Below, in pieces: positions 34,779-43,803 of a stretch of 64,000 nt of DNA. The position numbers and the translations under genes were made by a program. Positions within the stretch are counted from its first letter, which is position 1, and each line of letters starts with the position of its first letter. Origin of the DNA: Burkholderiaceae bacterium. Its GTDB lineage: Bacteria; Pseudomonadota; Gammaproteobacteria; Burkholderiales; Burkholderiaceae_A. The notes beneath the pieces were generated by a model. It searched no databases and had not been told where the DNA came from. It worked only from the letters and a program-made list of their open reading frames with translations. The stretch is taken from positions 104,540 through 168,539 of the forward strand of contig JAGYIP010000003.1 in the NCBI GenBank assembly GCA_018402635.1, read 5' to 3'.

Positions 34779-35716
34779 GCCCCCACCCCTAAAGACTCGG
34801 ACAGACGCACGGCAAGAGGAGCGAGCAAAATAACAAAGGTGCAGGGAAAAATGCACATGACAAGCGGGCCCATCAGCTTAACGGGTGCCTTCATGGCGCG
34901 CTCTTCAATTTCCAGTTGAAACTGGCGACGCGCCTGACTTGACTGCGCCCGCAGCACCCTGGCCATGCTTAAGCCCGACGACTCCGCGGCAGTCACAAGC
35001 GCTGTGAACTGATCCACCACATTCACCGGAATACGCTGCTGCAGACGCCGAGCCGCCTCCGACCTTGCAACGCCCGAGCGAATCTCTGCTGCAAACTCCA
35101 CCAGCCTCTGCCTCCAGGGCGCAGGGTCCGACCGAAAGCCACGCTGGGAGGCCTCAGCAAACGCCTGTGCAAACGACTGGCCCGCTTCAAGGGAAAGGGC
35201 AAGCCCATCGAGAAAGGCTGGGAAGCCCGATCGTGCCTTCTGAATTTCAATCTGCGCCCTTTGCTTTAACCACAGCGACGGGTAGAGGTAGCCAAGACCT
35301 GCTCCAACCAGGCCCCAAAGAATAGGGCTGCTTTCATCTGAAGCAAGAAGCGCATGAAAGACCAGTCCCAAAATGCCTGCAGCCATCGAGCTGAGAAGTC
35401 GAAGCCCGAACCAGTCCGCCTCTGACTCAAAGGAACGAAGTCCTGCCAATTGCATACGCTCAAGCAGCAAGGGGTTCGGCTGAAGCCGTGAGGCAAAGAG
35501 CCTTCCCAGTCGTTGAGGCCATTGCCGAGGATTAAGCAAACTTTTCACTCGAAGAAGAAGCGGACGGGCAGGCTTACCTTCCTTGTGACCTGCAATCGCG
35601 CAGCGTGAGCGAGAGGCCTTTGCCCGCATAAAGACGTCGATGGCCACGTACACCAAGAGCCCCACGCCAATCGCCAAGCCTGATGCAAGAAGCCCGAAGA
35701 GATTGAGTTCCGTCAT
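34775..35716 (-). CDS. tadC: Tad pilus inner-membrane protein TadC
   Basis: About 313 residues, with ATG 35716 chosen because it overlaps the tadB stop (ATGA); an upstream start at 35743 is possible. T2SSF domain: SGFPAFLDGLALSLEAGQSFAQAFAEASQRG, then AESSGLSMARVLRAQS, and two closing membrane segments (LMGPLVMCIFPCTFVILLAPL). With TadB it forms the platform through which the ATPase drives pilin assembly. Confidence 0.93.
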   Translation of the reverse strand: MTELNLFGLLASGLAIGVGLLVYVAIDVFMRAKASRSRCAIAGHKEGKPARPLLLRVKSLLNPRQWPQRLGRLFASRLQPNPLLLERMQLAGLRSFESEADWFGLRLLSSMAAGILGLVFHALLASDESSPILWGLVGAGLGYLYPSLWLKQRAQIEIQKARSGFPAFLDGLALSLEAGQSFAQAFAEASQRGFRSDPAPWRQRLVEFAAEIRSGVARSEAARRLQQRIPVNVVDQFTALVTAAESSGLSMARVLRAQSSQARRQFQLEIEERAMKAPVKLMGPLVMCIFPCTFVILLAPLAVRLSESLGVGA

Positions 35717-36561
35717 AGCACCCTCACCAGTCGTCGAATCCAAAGCCAGCCCGTCACTTCCAGGGCAAGCACCATTAGAAGGAGTGTCTGCCCCAGACCC
35801 GTCTTAAAAAAGAAATCCGTAACGAAAGGGTCCATGGCAGCAGTCACCAGAAGCAACAACGGCGGCATGGCCAGCATAACCAGGGCCTGCAGCCTGCCCT
35901 GGGCAGTAAGCGCCTTTGCCTTTGCCGCAATCGCCAGCTGCTGGCGTACCGCCTCCCCATGACGCTCAAGCGCATCGGCCAAGTTGCCACCGGACTGCGC
36001 CGAGAGCTGCACACAGAGCCCCATGTCGCGCACCGCCGAGATCGGCCGACGTTCGCCCCAGTTCTGAAAAGCCTCTTCAATGGAATGGCCAAGACGTATG
36101 TCGCGCAAGAGCCTGGAAACCTCACGCCGGACGGCACCCTTCATGGACTGCTCAGCAGCAAGCAACGCCGATCGGGTTGAAAGCCCCGAACGCAAGGCAG
36201 ATCCAAGAAGATCGCTGAGGTCGGGTATTGCTTGCTCCAAGGCCTGTGTCTGACGCTGTCTGTAAAACGCGAACCCAAGACGGCCTGCTACAAGCAGTAG
36301 GCCAAGTAAGGCCAAGAAAGTTACAAAGCCCCAGGCCGAGACAAGCAGAAGGACCAGACCCAACAGGGCAAGACACCGAAGGGACCAGCGCACAAGAAAG
36401 GGCTGAAGAAACAACCCCTCTTCTTCAAGCTGCTGAAGTAGATCTGCCTCGGCGCGCACGAGCCCCTTTTGTGCCACAGGAGCCACAAGCCAGACGACTA
36501 AAGCCGCAAGCAGCGATGAAATGACAACAACGGTTAGAAGAGCCATCTGCATTAAAGCCAC
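35713..36561 (-). CDS. tadB: Tad pilus inner-membrane protein TadB
   Basis: 282 residues. N-terminal membrane segment (MALLTVVVISSLLAALVVWLV), a second hydrophobic pair near 65-95, then the T2SSF domain IPDLSDLLGSALRSGLSTRSALLAAEQ and QLSAQSGGNLADALERHGEAVRQQ, ending in membrane helices. The paired TadB-TadC order is characteristic of Tad loci. It overlaps the tadA stop by 10 bp. Confidence 0.93.
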   Translation of the reverse strand: MALMQMALLTVVVISSLLAALVVWLVAPVAQKGLVRAEADLLQQLEEEGLFLQPFLVRWSLRCLALLGLVLLLVSAWGFVTFLALLGLLLVAGRLGFAFYRQRQTQALEQAIPDLSDLLGSALRSGLSTRSALLAAEQSMKGAVRREVSRLLRDIRLGHSIEEAFQNWGERRPISAVRDMGLCVQLSAQSGGNLADALERHGEAVRQQLAIAAKAKALTAQGRLQALVMLAMPPLLLLVTAAMDPFVTDFFFKTGLGQTLLLMVLALEVTGWLWIRRLVRVL

Positions 36562-38195
36562 CCCGCGGCATTGGCCTGAGGCAGGAGACCGTCTCGAAAA
36601 CCATTTCTCAGACTAAAGACCTCCTCTATTTGTATGGTCCCCGACTCCATGCCCGCGACTTCAACAATCTCGGAGATCGTGCGCTGGCCTCCGGTAAGAC
36701 GCTGCTGATGAACCACCAGGTGGACAGCGGAGGCAATCTGCTCTCGAATGGCTCGCAAAGGAAGTTCGAACCCCGCCATCATGACCATGACTTCAATGCG
36801 CGAAAGGGCATCACGCGGTGTGTTGGCATGCACGGTGGTTAAGGAGCCTTCATGGCCAGTGTTCATGGCCTGCAGCATGTCCAGGGCCTCGCCGCCGCGG
36901 CACTCCCCCACCACAATTCGATCGGGGCGCATACGCAGCGCATTTCGAACAAGGTCGCGAATGGAGATCTGGCCTTGGCCTTCTTGATTTGCCTCTCGGG
37001 CTTCAAGCGCAACAACGTTCTGACTCTTAAGGTGCAGCTCCGCTGCATCTTCAACGCTTACAATGCGCTCGGCCTTGGGGATTTGCATGGCAAGCGCCCG
37101 CAGCAATGTCGTTTTGCCCGAGCCTGTTCCGCCCGAAACAACAATATTGCGGCCCGACTCAACGGCCTCAACAAGGTAGTCAACAACCCGCGAATCAAGG
37201 CCTGAGGCCTTTGCAAGATCAGCCAGCGAGAAGGCCTGCGCTCGATACTTTCGAATGGTGATGGATGGCGCACCAATGGCCGGTGGCGAGAGAACAGCGT
37301 TAACACGTGACCCATCCGCAAGCCGACCGTCGGCCATAGGATGCCCATCGTCAATGCGTCGGCCCATCGGAATAAAGATACGGTCAATCACGCGTCGCAG
37401 CTCATCAACACCAGCAAAACCAAGCCCAGCAGGCTGGCACTGCCCATTGCGCTCAACAAAGACCTGGCTGGGTCCGTTCACCATAATCTCTGTGATTGAG
37501 CCATCACGCATCAGTTCTTCAAGAGGACCAAGCCCCACAAGATCAGCAACCAGCTCCGCTTCGAGCTGACGTTTCTGATGGGCGGTGAGTTCGTCTAACT
37601 GTGCCTTAAGCTCGGAACGAATAAGGGCAAGGGTTTCTGTGCGAACGCTTTCTTCCGTAAGGGCGCCCCAGTCGCGACGACGGGAATCTAAGACCTCTCG
37701 CATGAGCTTGAGGCACTGACCTTTAAGCGAGGCACTAACAAAAGCATGGGGCAAAGGAACGGGCGCCTGCACACCACGATGATCAAGGTCTGGGTCGGTA
37801 AGACCTGGTGAAGGGGAAGGCCTGCAGGCCGCATCGTTGACAAGCATGCCCAGAGATTTCGAATGCGCTGCGGGGGCAATCTCGGCCCCAAGGGCCGGAT
37901 CAAGTTCGATGCGTGTGACACGAAACCGCCAAAGCCCAAAGGCCAGCTCATCGCCCAGCGCAAGAGGGCCGTAGTCTGCGATACGACTGCCATTGACACG
38001 CGTTCCTGCCAGAAGGCCCGCGTCTTTCACGAAGTAGCCCGAGGGGCGCTGCTCGACAAAGGCATGCTGACCGCCCATGGCAAGCCCGGTGACTCGAAGG
38101 CTGCACTGTTTTGCAGAGCCAATGACAATGCGTGAAGCGCTAAACGCTTTCACCCCTTGGTCTTCAAGGCCACGGTAGCTGCGAAATTCAATCAT
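36552..38195 (-). CDS. tadA: Tad secretion ATPase with N-terminal FHA domain
   Basis: 547 residues from ATG 38195 (AGGAGG Shine-Dalgarno, 8-bp overlap with cpaC). Residues about 15-105 are a forkhead-associated domain (RIVIGSAKQCSLRV, ..QHAFVEQRPSGYFVKD, GTRVNG), which binds phosphothreonine. The rest is the CpaF/TadA ATPase: TEIMVNGPSQVFVER, Walker A SGGTGSGKTTLL (about 352), Asp box, IRDLVRNALRMRPDRIVVGECRG with Walker B, and the His box TTVHANTP. It powers Flp pilus assembly at the inner membrane. An FHA fusion is uncommon in this family. Confidence 0.93.
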   Translation of the reverse strand: MIEFRSYRGLEDQGVKAFSASRIVIGSAKQCSLRVTGLAMGGQHAFVEQRPSGYFVKDAGLLAGTRVNGSRIADYGPLALGDELAFGLWRFRVTRIELDPALGAEIAPAAHSKSLGMLVNDAACRPSPSPGLTDPDLDHRGVQAPVPLPHAFVSASLKGQCLKLMREVLDSRRRDWGALTEESVRTETLALIRSELKAQLDELTAHQKRQLEAELVADLVGLGPLEELMRDGSITEIMVNGPSQVFVERNGQCQPAGLGFAGVDELRRVIDRIFIPMGRRIDDGHPMADGRLADGSRVNAVLSPPAIGAPSITIRKYRAQAFSLADLAKASGLDSRVVDYLVEAVESGRNIVVSGGTGSGKTTLLRALAMQIPKAERIVSVEDAAELHLKSQNVVALEAREANQEGQGQISIRDLVRNALRMRPDRIVVGECRGGEALDMLQAMNTGHEGSLTTVHANTPRDALSRIEVMVMMAGFELPLRAIREQIASAVHLVVHQQRLTGGQRTISEIVEVAGMESGTIQIEEVFSLRNGFRDGLLPQANAAGWL

Positions 38196-39624
38196 GGCGA
38201 ACCTCCTGTGCTTGCTCGTCCTGGTTGAGGCTGGGCGTGTCCTGTGATTTGGACTTGACATCAATACCTCCCATGCCGCGCTTAGCCTTGTGGTCTTCAG
38301 CCCAGGCCTCTTTCTGGCGATGAAAGGCATCGTTGGGTTGGATGAGGCGCGGGGTCACCATGACAACCATCTCACTGCGACGGTCTTGGAAATCTTTCGA
38401 GCGGAACAAGGCCCCCAGCACCGGAATACTTCCCAGCCCCTTCACCTGGTCATTAAGCCTGCTTACCTCCTCCGATATAAGGCCAGACATCACAAGCGTC
38501 TCACCCTCACGAAGGTTGACCTGGGTCTCGGTCATGCGTGACAAAAAGCCAGGCAGCTCACCCACGCGAATGGCCGGGTCCACGGTTGAGAGTTCGGTTG
38601 TGACCGTGGCAGAAATCACTCCAGCCTCTGTTACCAGGGGTGCAATTTCAAAGCGAATGCCATAGGGCTTGAACTGAACCGTGCTTGAGCCCAGTGAGCT
38701 GGTTACAGGCAAAGGAATTTCACCGCCTGCTAGAAACTTCGCAACACCGCCACTGCGCGTTGAAAGAATGGGCTCGGCAAGAACCACCGCATCGCCCGAC
38801 TGTTCCATGAAGTTAATGACCGACATGAGCGTGGACTGCATGCCAAAGTACATGGCAAACGGCGATACACGAGGGCTGTTCGCGGCTGAATCGAGCCCGG
38901 GGAAATTGGCCGAGATGTTGGGCTGGCCATCGGTAAGAAGCCCATCACTGGTTGGCCGGAACTGGCTGTTGGTGCGAAAGTCGCCCACCAAACCCACCAT
39001 GGGGCCTGCCATGCTTTTCTGCCACTGAATACCAACATTTTCAAGCGCGTTCTTTTTAACTTCAAGAAAGCGAACCTCCATGGCAATCATGGGTTCGGTG
39101 CCCTCGGCGCGCACAAGGTTCACAAGCTTGGCATTGCGTTCCGCAATGGCCTTTAGGCGACTGGCCTGCTCGCTGGAGTCGGCCTGGCCCGAGACCACCA
39201 GTTGGTCGCCCACGGGAAGAACCTGCACCGATTTCGAATCACCCACCGCGCGGCGTACTTCGCCCTGCATGCGCTTGGCGGCAACCGACTCCACCTCCAC
39301 CAACTGCCGAACCCCTTGCATGCCTTTGGCCCAGATAAGCAGGCTGGTCTGCCCGGGTTGCTTGCCCACCAGAACAACCGATCCATCGGCAAGCGGCTGC
39401 GCCGTAACCAGCCTGCCATCTGCCACCACCACACGGCTAAGCCCTTCGAACCGCAGCACCTCGGCCTGGCCAACCGCAAGCCGTGTCGTGTCGGTGGTAC
39501 TTGCAGACGCGGGAGTCTCCGAGGCGTAAGACACCGACGCACCGCTAACGAAGAAACCAGCAGCCACCGCGAGGGCTAGGCCAGCAAGTCTGCTGAGGCT
39601 TTGTCTATGAATAGAATATGTCAT
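38188..39624 (-). CDS. cpaC: Tad/Flp pilus secretin
   Basis: 478 residues. A signal peptide (about residues 12-34) is followed by a BON-like/pilus N domain (FEGLSRVVVADGRLVTAQPLADGSVVLVGKQPGQTSLLIW) and the secretin core with EVRFLEVKKNALENVGIQW, GEIPLPVTSS, RFEIAPLVTEAG and the hallmark LREGETLVMSGLISEEVSR...VPGLGSIPVLGALFRS-like end (here VKGLGSIPVLGALFRSKDF). It forms the outer-membrane channel for the pilus (RcpA/CpaC). 4-bp overlap with cpaB upstream. Confidence 0.95.
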   Translation of the reverse strand: MTYSIHRQSLSRLAGLALAVAAGFFVSGASVSYASETPASASTTDTTRLAVGQAEVLRFEGLSRVVVADGRLVTAQPLADGSVVLVGKQPGQTSLLIWAKGMQGVRQLVEVESVAAKRMQGEVRRAVGDSKSVQVLPVGDQLVVSGQADSSEQASRLKAIAERNAKLVNLVRAEGTEPMIAMEVRFLEVKKNALENVGIQWQKSMAGPMVGLVGDFRTNSQFRPTSDGLLTDGQPNISANFPGLDSAANSPRVSPFAMYFGMQSTLMSVINFMEQSGDAVVLAEPILSTRSGGVAKFLAGGEIPLPVTSSLGSSTVQFKPYGIRFEIAPLVTEAGVISATVTTELSTVDPAIRVGELPGFLSRMTETQVNLREGETLVMSGLISEEVSRLNDQVKGLGSIPVLGALFRSKDFQDRRSEMVVMVTPRLIQPNDAFHRQKEAWAEDHKAKRGMGGIDVKSKSQDTPSLNQDEQAQEVRHD

Positions 39625-40493
39625 TGCGCCTCTCCCAATCCAGAATGAACGATGACTTCAACCGGCTTTTGCTTTGGCTGAGCATTGCCAGCACCGCCGC
39701 GGACCCGACCATGACCCGACTTCAAGGTCGAAGGATCGGGCCGCAGCAGAGCAACAACACGCCCAAGACTCTGCGCAGACAGCACGGACTCCACCAAGGC
39801 AGCAGGCACCTCAAGCGTGAGGCTGCTGTAACGGTCTGTGGAGCTCTCTGATAGGCGTTTCGATGAAGACTGCGCCTGATACCTGCCGCCAACGGCCACC
39901 ACCTTTAAAGCCTCCGCAAGCAGCCGCGCATGCGAGGCATCTTGCGACTGATGGGTAATGACCTGAACCTCGGGAGATGTGACCGCGAGAGGTGCAATGG
40001 TTGCCGCCGACCAGAGGTCGACACGATCACCCACGCGTATGAGCCCGGAGACCGAGGAGGTTTCATCGGCGGGAATGCTTAGCAGCCGATAGCCTGGTCG
40101 AGCCTGCGGGTACCCCACAGCCACCTGCGGCTCTGCCAAATCGGCCATTGAAAGGGGCGCGCCCGAGGCAACGGCGCGAACCAGTTCACGCCCCAAAGCG
40201 GCATCAAGCGTCTGCTCCGAGACGGCATCGGGTAGAACCCAGGCCTGTGGAAGCTCACGAATGGCAAGCAACGATTCAGACAAAATAAGGCCAGGCGACA
40301 AAGGCTTTGCTGCGACAACAACCGGAACAAGTTTTTCAGAGACAAGAATTTCCGAACGCAGCCTTTCCTCGGCCTGTGCAAGATGGCTGTAACTAAGCCA
40401 TCCTGCCGCCAGACCCAGTCCAAGGGCAAAAACAGCAATCCAGAAGCGTGGCCGGTAAACGGCATCACGCAGGCTTTGCAAGATGCTCTGCAT
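39621..40493 (-). CDS. cpaB: Flp pilus assembly protein CpaB/RcpC
   Basis: 290 residues. One N-terminal membrane anchor (WIAVFALGLGLAAGWLSYSHL), then a SAF domain (VPVVVAAKPLSPGLILSESLLAIRELPQAWVLPDAV) and the CpaB-specific part RLLSIPADETSSVSGLIRVGDRVDLW. It is a periplasmic partner of the secretin. Overlaps cpaC by 4 bp. Confidence 0.92.
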   Translation of the reverse strand: MQSILQSLRDAVYRPRFWIAVFALGLGLAAGWLSYSHLAQAEERLRSEILVSEKLVPVVVAAKPLSPGLILSESLLAIRELPQAWVLPDAVSEQTLDAALGRELVRAVASGAPLSMADLAEPQVAVGYPQARPGYRLLSIPADETSSVSGLIRVGDRVDLWSAATIAPLAVTSPEVQVITHQSQDASHARLLAEALKVVAVGGRYQAQSSSKRLSESSTDRYSSLTLEVPAALVESVLSAQSLGRVVALLRPDPSTLKSGHGRVRGGAGNAQPKQKPVEVIVHSGLGEAQ

Positions 40494-40507
40494 GGTTAAC
40501 CTCCGAG

Positions 40508-40678
40508 TTAGACAAAAGGGATGGAAAGAAAAAAGCTAAAACGCAGCCAGAGCTGATCGAAGGCAGCTGGCCAGTCATTGCGCAGGACCGCAAAAAGAGA
40601 CAGCCCAACCAGCAGGCTGCCAAGCAGGTAATCCAACGAGGCTGACCCCCGAGGCACTGCAAGCCTGGAGTTGCTCAT
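40508..40678 (-). CDS. Small single-span membrane protein in the Tad operon
   Basis: 56 residues from ATG 40678, which overlaps the stop of the upstream gene (ATGA), ending 14 bp before cpaB. Sequence pattern: a basic N-terminus (SNSRLAVPRGSASLDYL), one hydrophobic stretch LLGSLLVGLSLFAVL, an amphipathic middle, and a hydrophobic C-terminus. It resembles a Flp-type pilin in size and layout (small, G-x4-Y-like start of the hydrophobic helix), but the canonical Glu is not in place. Operon position argues that it is real; function unknown. Confidence 0.55.
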   Translation of the reverse strand: MSNSRLAVPRGSASLDYLLGSLLVGLSLFAVLRNDWPAAFDQLWLRFSFFLSIPFV

Positions 40679-41257
40679 TGCGGCATCTCCGGACCAGACT
40701 GATGCAGGCTGACGTGGAACCAGCCCTCGCCTTCAACACGCAAAGTGATAAGGCCTTGGACGCCCTCCTTGCCTTGAAAGTGACTGATCCAAAAGCGCTG
40801 CTCGGAGGCGCTGAGCACGGTCCTCCTTCGCATCGCCAGGCTGTTCACCGGCGAGCCGCCCGCGCTCACGCTGATGGGCTTCATGAAGAGAGCTGCCGTG
40901 GGCAGGTCGAATACGAAGCCATTTCTGATCGCCCACATGAAAGACCTGCTCCTGCCGGGCCCCTTTTACAGGCGCAGGCGTAACCGCTTGCAGTGGAAGC
41001 CGAACACGCCAGCCGTGACCCGATGGGCCCGACCAACGACTCCACTGCTCTGCTTCCCATGCACCCTTATGAAGGGATGCCACGACACACCAATCGCCGA
41101 CCTGATGGTCAAAGACATGACGGCCTTCGGCGCGCCACTGCTTGGAGGTCTGGTCGCGGGCGATGCAGCCCTGCAGGGGCGACTCCAGCCATTTGAAGTC
41201 AGCAAGGCCACCAAAAAGCAGACCAGAAAATAAAATGGCAGACAATCCTTCGGGCAT
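40675..41257 (-). CDS. Uncharacterised protein of the Tad operon (frameshift)
   Basis: About 193 residues when the frame change near 40937 is bridged: the first part runs to VKGARQEQVFH and the second from WAIRNGFVFDLPTAALFMKP to a stop at 40675. Residues 1-20 are hydrophobic and could be a membrane anchor or signal; the rest is soluble and Trp-rich. I do not recognise the family. Overlaps by one base with the TadE/F-like gene upstream and by 4 bp with the small gene downstream, so it belongs to the operon. 583 nt is one base off a clean frame. Confidence 0.55.
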
Positions 41258-42003
41258 TAGGGTTCTCCTAAAGAAGCACGCAGTCCGACTTGCGAATCTG
41301 GGCTTAGGGTTCCGGGAAAAGGGGTGAGACGCGAGACCTGATGAAACTCGTTGCGCAGGCTTCGACTGCCCGATTCAAGACTGATGGCCTCAAAGGCTGG
41401 CATTAAGACGCGCAGCGCAGGCCAGTAGCCTGCATCGTTTACCGATGACACGGTATTGGAAGGGTTCTGGCCCTGCTGAATGCGATGCAGGGTGAGCGCT
41501 TGCGAGGACGACGACCAGTCTTCGGCAATCAGAGCGACACGGGCTTCGGTCTTAAGCGCCGCTTCGTCCTGAAGACCGAACTGCGCGCGATAACGCTGGG
41601 TACCCGAGGGCTCTGAGGTTGCTGCAATTCGAGCGAATCGTCGGGACTCGGGCAATGCGAAAACGCCCGCAGCAGCATTCTGACTGGCCTGGGCAAGCGA
41701 GCCAAAAATTTGGCCGGTCATGGACTTCGCAGAGACCTGAACAACGGGCTGATCGAACTGAGTGACAACCTTGCTTTCGCGAAGACCCTGCCCCTTTAAC
41801 GTGCCCGCCTCCTCGCCCGACTCTTGATGACAGGCATTTGAAAGAACCGCACAACGTTGAACCATCTGCCAGGCTTGTGTCGGTGCAGCCTGACCTGAAA
41901 GGCCCTGACTAAAAAGAAAGACCACCGCCACCAAAAACAAGGCAAGCAATGCAAGAACGCTCAGGCCCTCAATAAGGGCCTGGCCACTGGGTTGACTACG
42001 CAT
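41257..42003 (-). CDS. TadE/TadF-like minor pilin
   Basis: 248 residues. Short basic N-terminus and SGQALIEGLSVLALLALFLVAVVFLFS, the TadE-type pilin segment with the conserved Gly-x4-Glu (G at 7, E at 12), processed by the prepilin peptidase in relatives. The rest is a periplasmic domain with a likely disulfide (QRCAVLSNAC). Its ATG touches the stop of the TadG-like gene, so translation is probably coupled. Confidence 0.75.
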   Translation of the reverse strand: MRSQPSGQALIEGLSVLALLALFLVAVVFLFSQGLSGQAAPTQAWQMVQRCAVLSNACHQESGEEAGTLKGQGLRESKVVTQFDQPVVQVSAKSMTGQIFGSLAQASQNAAAGVFALPESRRFARIAATSEPSGTQRYRAQFGLQDEAALKTEARVALIAEDWSSSSQALTLHRIQQGQNPSNTVSSVNDAGYWPALRVLMPAFEAISLESGSRSLRNEFHQVSRLTPFPGTLSPDSQVGLRASLGEP

Positions 42004-43320
42004 TTAGTTTTCCTTACGTGCGTTGGCGACGGCAAGCGCAGCAGCCTGGTCTGCCAGGCTTGAAGAGACCCGCTGCACGCGCCAAAAGGGGAGAAAAAGG
42101 TTGGGCAGGTTCTGGCCCTGAAGATCAACAAAGCGGACCTCGGCAGTCGAGAGCGACCAGAGCGCGCTGCCCATGGCCTGCGTGGTGAGGCTTTGACTGC
42201 TCTGAGCAAAAAGACGATCGGCCAGCGTGTTGCGGGCCGGCAGACGAACCAGCACTGGAATTCGAAAGGCGCCTGCGGCCTTGCGCTGCTCAGGACTTGT
42301 CTGCGATAAATCACGGTAGGCAGATAGGCCAAGGTAGCCCGTGATGGCCGCTGAAGACCCACTGGCAAGCCTGCGGGCCGAGGGGTTGATGCCCGAGCCT
42401 CCATGGGCGGCAACACCAGGACGAACAGGCACTGATGCATCGGATGCGCCCCATGCCATGGGAAAGGCCTCACGATGACCACCACAGGTTCGATTCCACC
42501 AGCTGCGTCGACGCCATTGATGGGCCGAGAGCGTGTCAATGGCCTCCCATTCGGAGTAGTCCGCCGAGAGCGCTGTTCCCCCACGGCGCACCATTCGATG
42601 AAAGAGACGGTCAATACTGGTTGGAATGCAGCTGGTGGTGGGAAGCAGGTAGAGCCGCTGCGTGTAGCCTCGTGCTCGGGTGAAGCCGTCGAGCTCCCCT
42701 GTTACAAGGCTTGCAAAGGGCGCGCGTTCCTCGCCTGCATAGGTTTTCACCAGCCGGTAGTAGGCCGAGACGTCAGAGCTTGGCAGGTACTGCCCAAAGA
42801 AGCGTCGATCGCCCGACCAGACAACCTCATTGACCAGGGTCTGCGTTGCAAAGGGGTTGACCGCAAGTCGCATGGCCTCTTGGGATGCCGCAAGAACCCG
42901 CGTGTAGCCCGAGCGAATTGGGATCTCGGTGCGTGCCGCAAGTTCTGCCGAAACCCGTGAGGCCTGAGCCGCCTGGCTTGCCCAGCCGGCCAAGACACGC
43001 AGGGCGGGAAGAAACGAGGCAAAGGAGCCCGTGTTGTTCACCAAGGTTTCTGCATGCTTGGACCAGGCCAGTGCCGTGAGGCTTTGAGCCATCATGACCT
43101 CGTTCGCAAGGATGGCCCGATTGGCGTAGGCCTGGTAGTTCAAGGCCTGGGCATACCAGTTGGCCACCGAGAGACTGGCGGCATCGGCAAGAACCTGGCC
43201 CCGTTGCTTGTCGGAGAGTAACGACGACGAAAGACCCAGCACAAGCAGCACAAGGCCAAGCACCAGGCTTAAGCCAAGCCCCATAAGCATGACAAACCCC
43301 TGAGGGGGTCGACGCAACAC
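42004..43320 (-). CDS. TadG-like pilus assembly protein
   Basis: 438 residues. N-terminal membrane helix GFVMLMGLGLSLVLGLVLLVLGLSSSL followed by QRGQVLADAASLSVANWYAQALNYQAYANRAILANEVMMAQSLT, a pattern conserved among putative Flp-pilus proteins of Burkholderiales in the TadE/G group. The remainder is a large, mostly polar periplasmic region without a von Willebrand A motif that I can see. Starts 9 bp after the flp stop; probably pseudopilin-like or a pilus-tip component. Confidence 0.7.
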   Translation of the reverse strand: MLRRPPQGFVMLMGLGLSLVLGLVLLVLGLSSSLLSDKQRGQVLADAASLSVANWYAQALNYQAYANRAILANEVMMAQSLTALAWSKHAETLVNNTGSFASFLPALRVLAGWASQAAQASRVSAELAARTEIPIRSGYTRVLAASQEAMRLAVNPFATQTLVNEVVWSGDRRFFGQYLPSSDVSAYYRLVKTYAGEERAPFASLVTGELDGFTRARGYTQRLYLLPTTSCIPTSIDRLFHRMVRRGGTALSADYSEWEAIDTLSAHQWRRRSWWNRTCGGHREAFPMAWGASDASVPVRPGVAAHGGSGINPSARRLASGSSAAITGYLGLSAYRDLSQTSPEQRKAAGAFRIPVLVRLPARNTLADRLFAQSSQSLTTQAMGSALWSLSTAEVRFVDLQGQNLPNLFLPFWRVQRVSSSLADQAAALAVANARKEN

Positions 43321-43329
43321 CGGGCCGCC

Positions 43330-43671
43330 CTAGCGGTTGTCTTCGTTGTAGTTGCTTAGGCCTTTGCGAACATTGGCCTGGCTTCGTGCGGAGTTGGCAG
43401 ACGACGAGGCAGCGGCCATGGCCGAACCACCATCGTTGCCTGCAATTTCCTGGGCAATGCCAGCGGTCTGGTTACGAATGGTCTGTCCCAAGAGACTGTA
43501 AATACCAATGGCCGCAACGGCGACAACGGCAACGACAATGATGTACTCCGTCATGCCTTGACCAAGCGGTGGAGTGGACGGCTTTAGAGGGGACTGACGG
43601 CTTACGCCTGAGTGAAACAGCTTGGAGCGAACAAAGGCGAAAGGCCGAAGTAAGGAAGACTGGAAGGTCAT
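43330..43671 (-). CDS. flp: Flp-type major pilin
   Basis: 113 residues. The class III prepilin site is GQGMTEYIIVVAVVAVAAIGIYSLLG (about residues 38-63): cleavage after the Gly, conserved Glu-Tyr at +4/+5 and a hydrophobic helix. The leader is long (about 39 residues) for a Flp pilin, whose leaders are usually 10-25. The Ser/Ala-rich C-terminus would be exposed. First gene of the Tad operon. No prepilin peptidase (TadV) is in the window, so it must be supplied from elsewhere. Confidence 0.9.
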   Translation of the reverse strand: MTFQSSLLRPFAFVRSKLFHSGVSRQSPLKPSTPPLGQGMTEYIIVVAVVAVAAIGIYSLLGQTIRNQTAGIAQEIAGNDGGSAMAAASSSANSARSQANVRKGLSNYNEDNR

Positions 43672-43803
43672 ATTGAACTCCTAGAGGGACAGGGAGTTCG
43701 GATTCTGAAAAATTCAAGGCTTCAGAAAAATAGGACCTTTGAAAGGGACTCGACTTGTCGCAGAGGAAGACCTGGGCCAGGCTGCCGGAGGCTGCGGCAA
43801 GAC

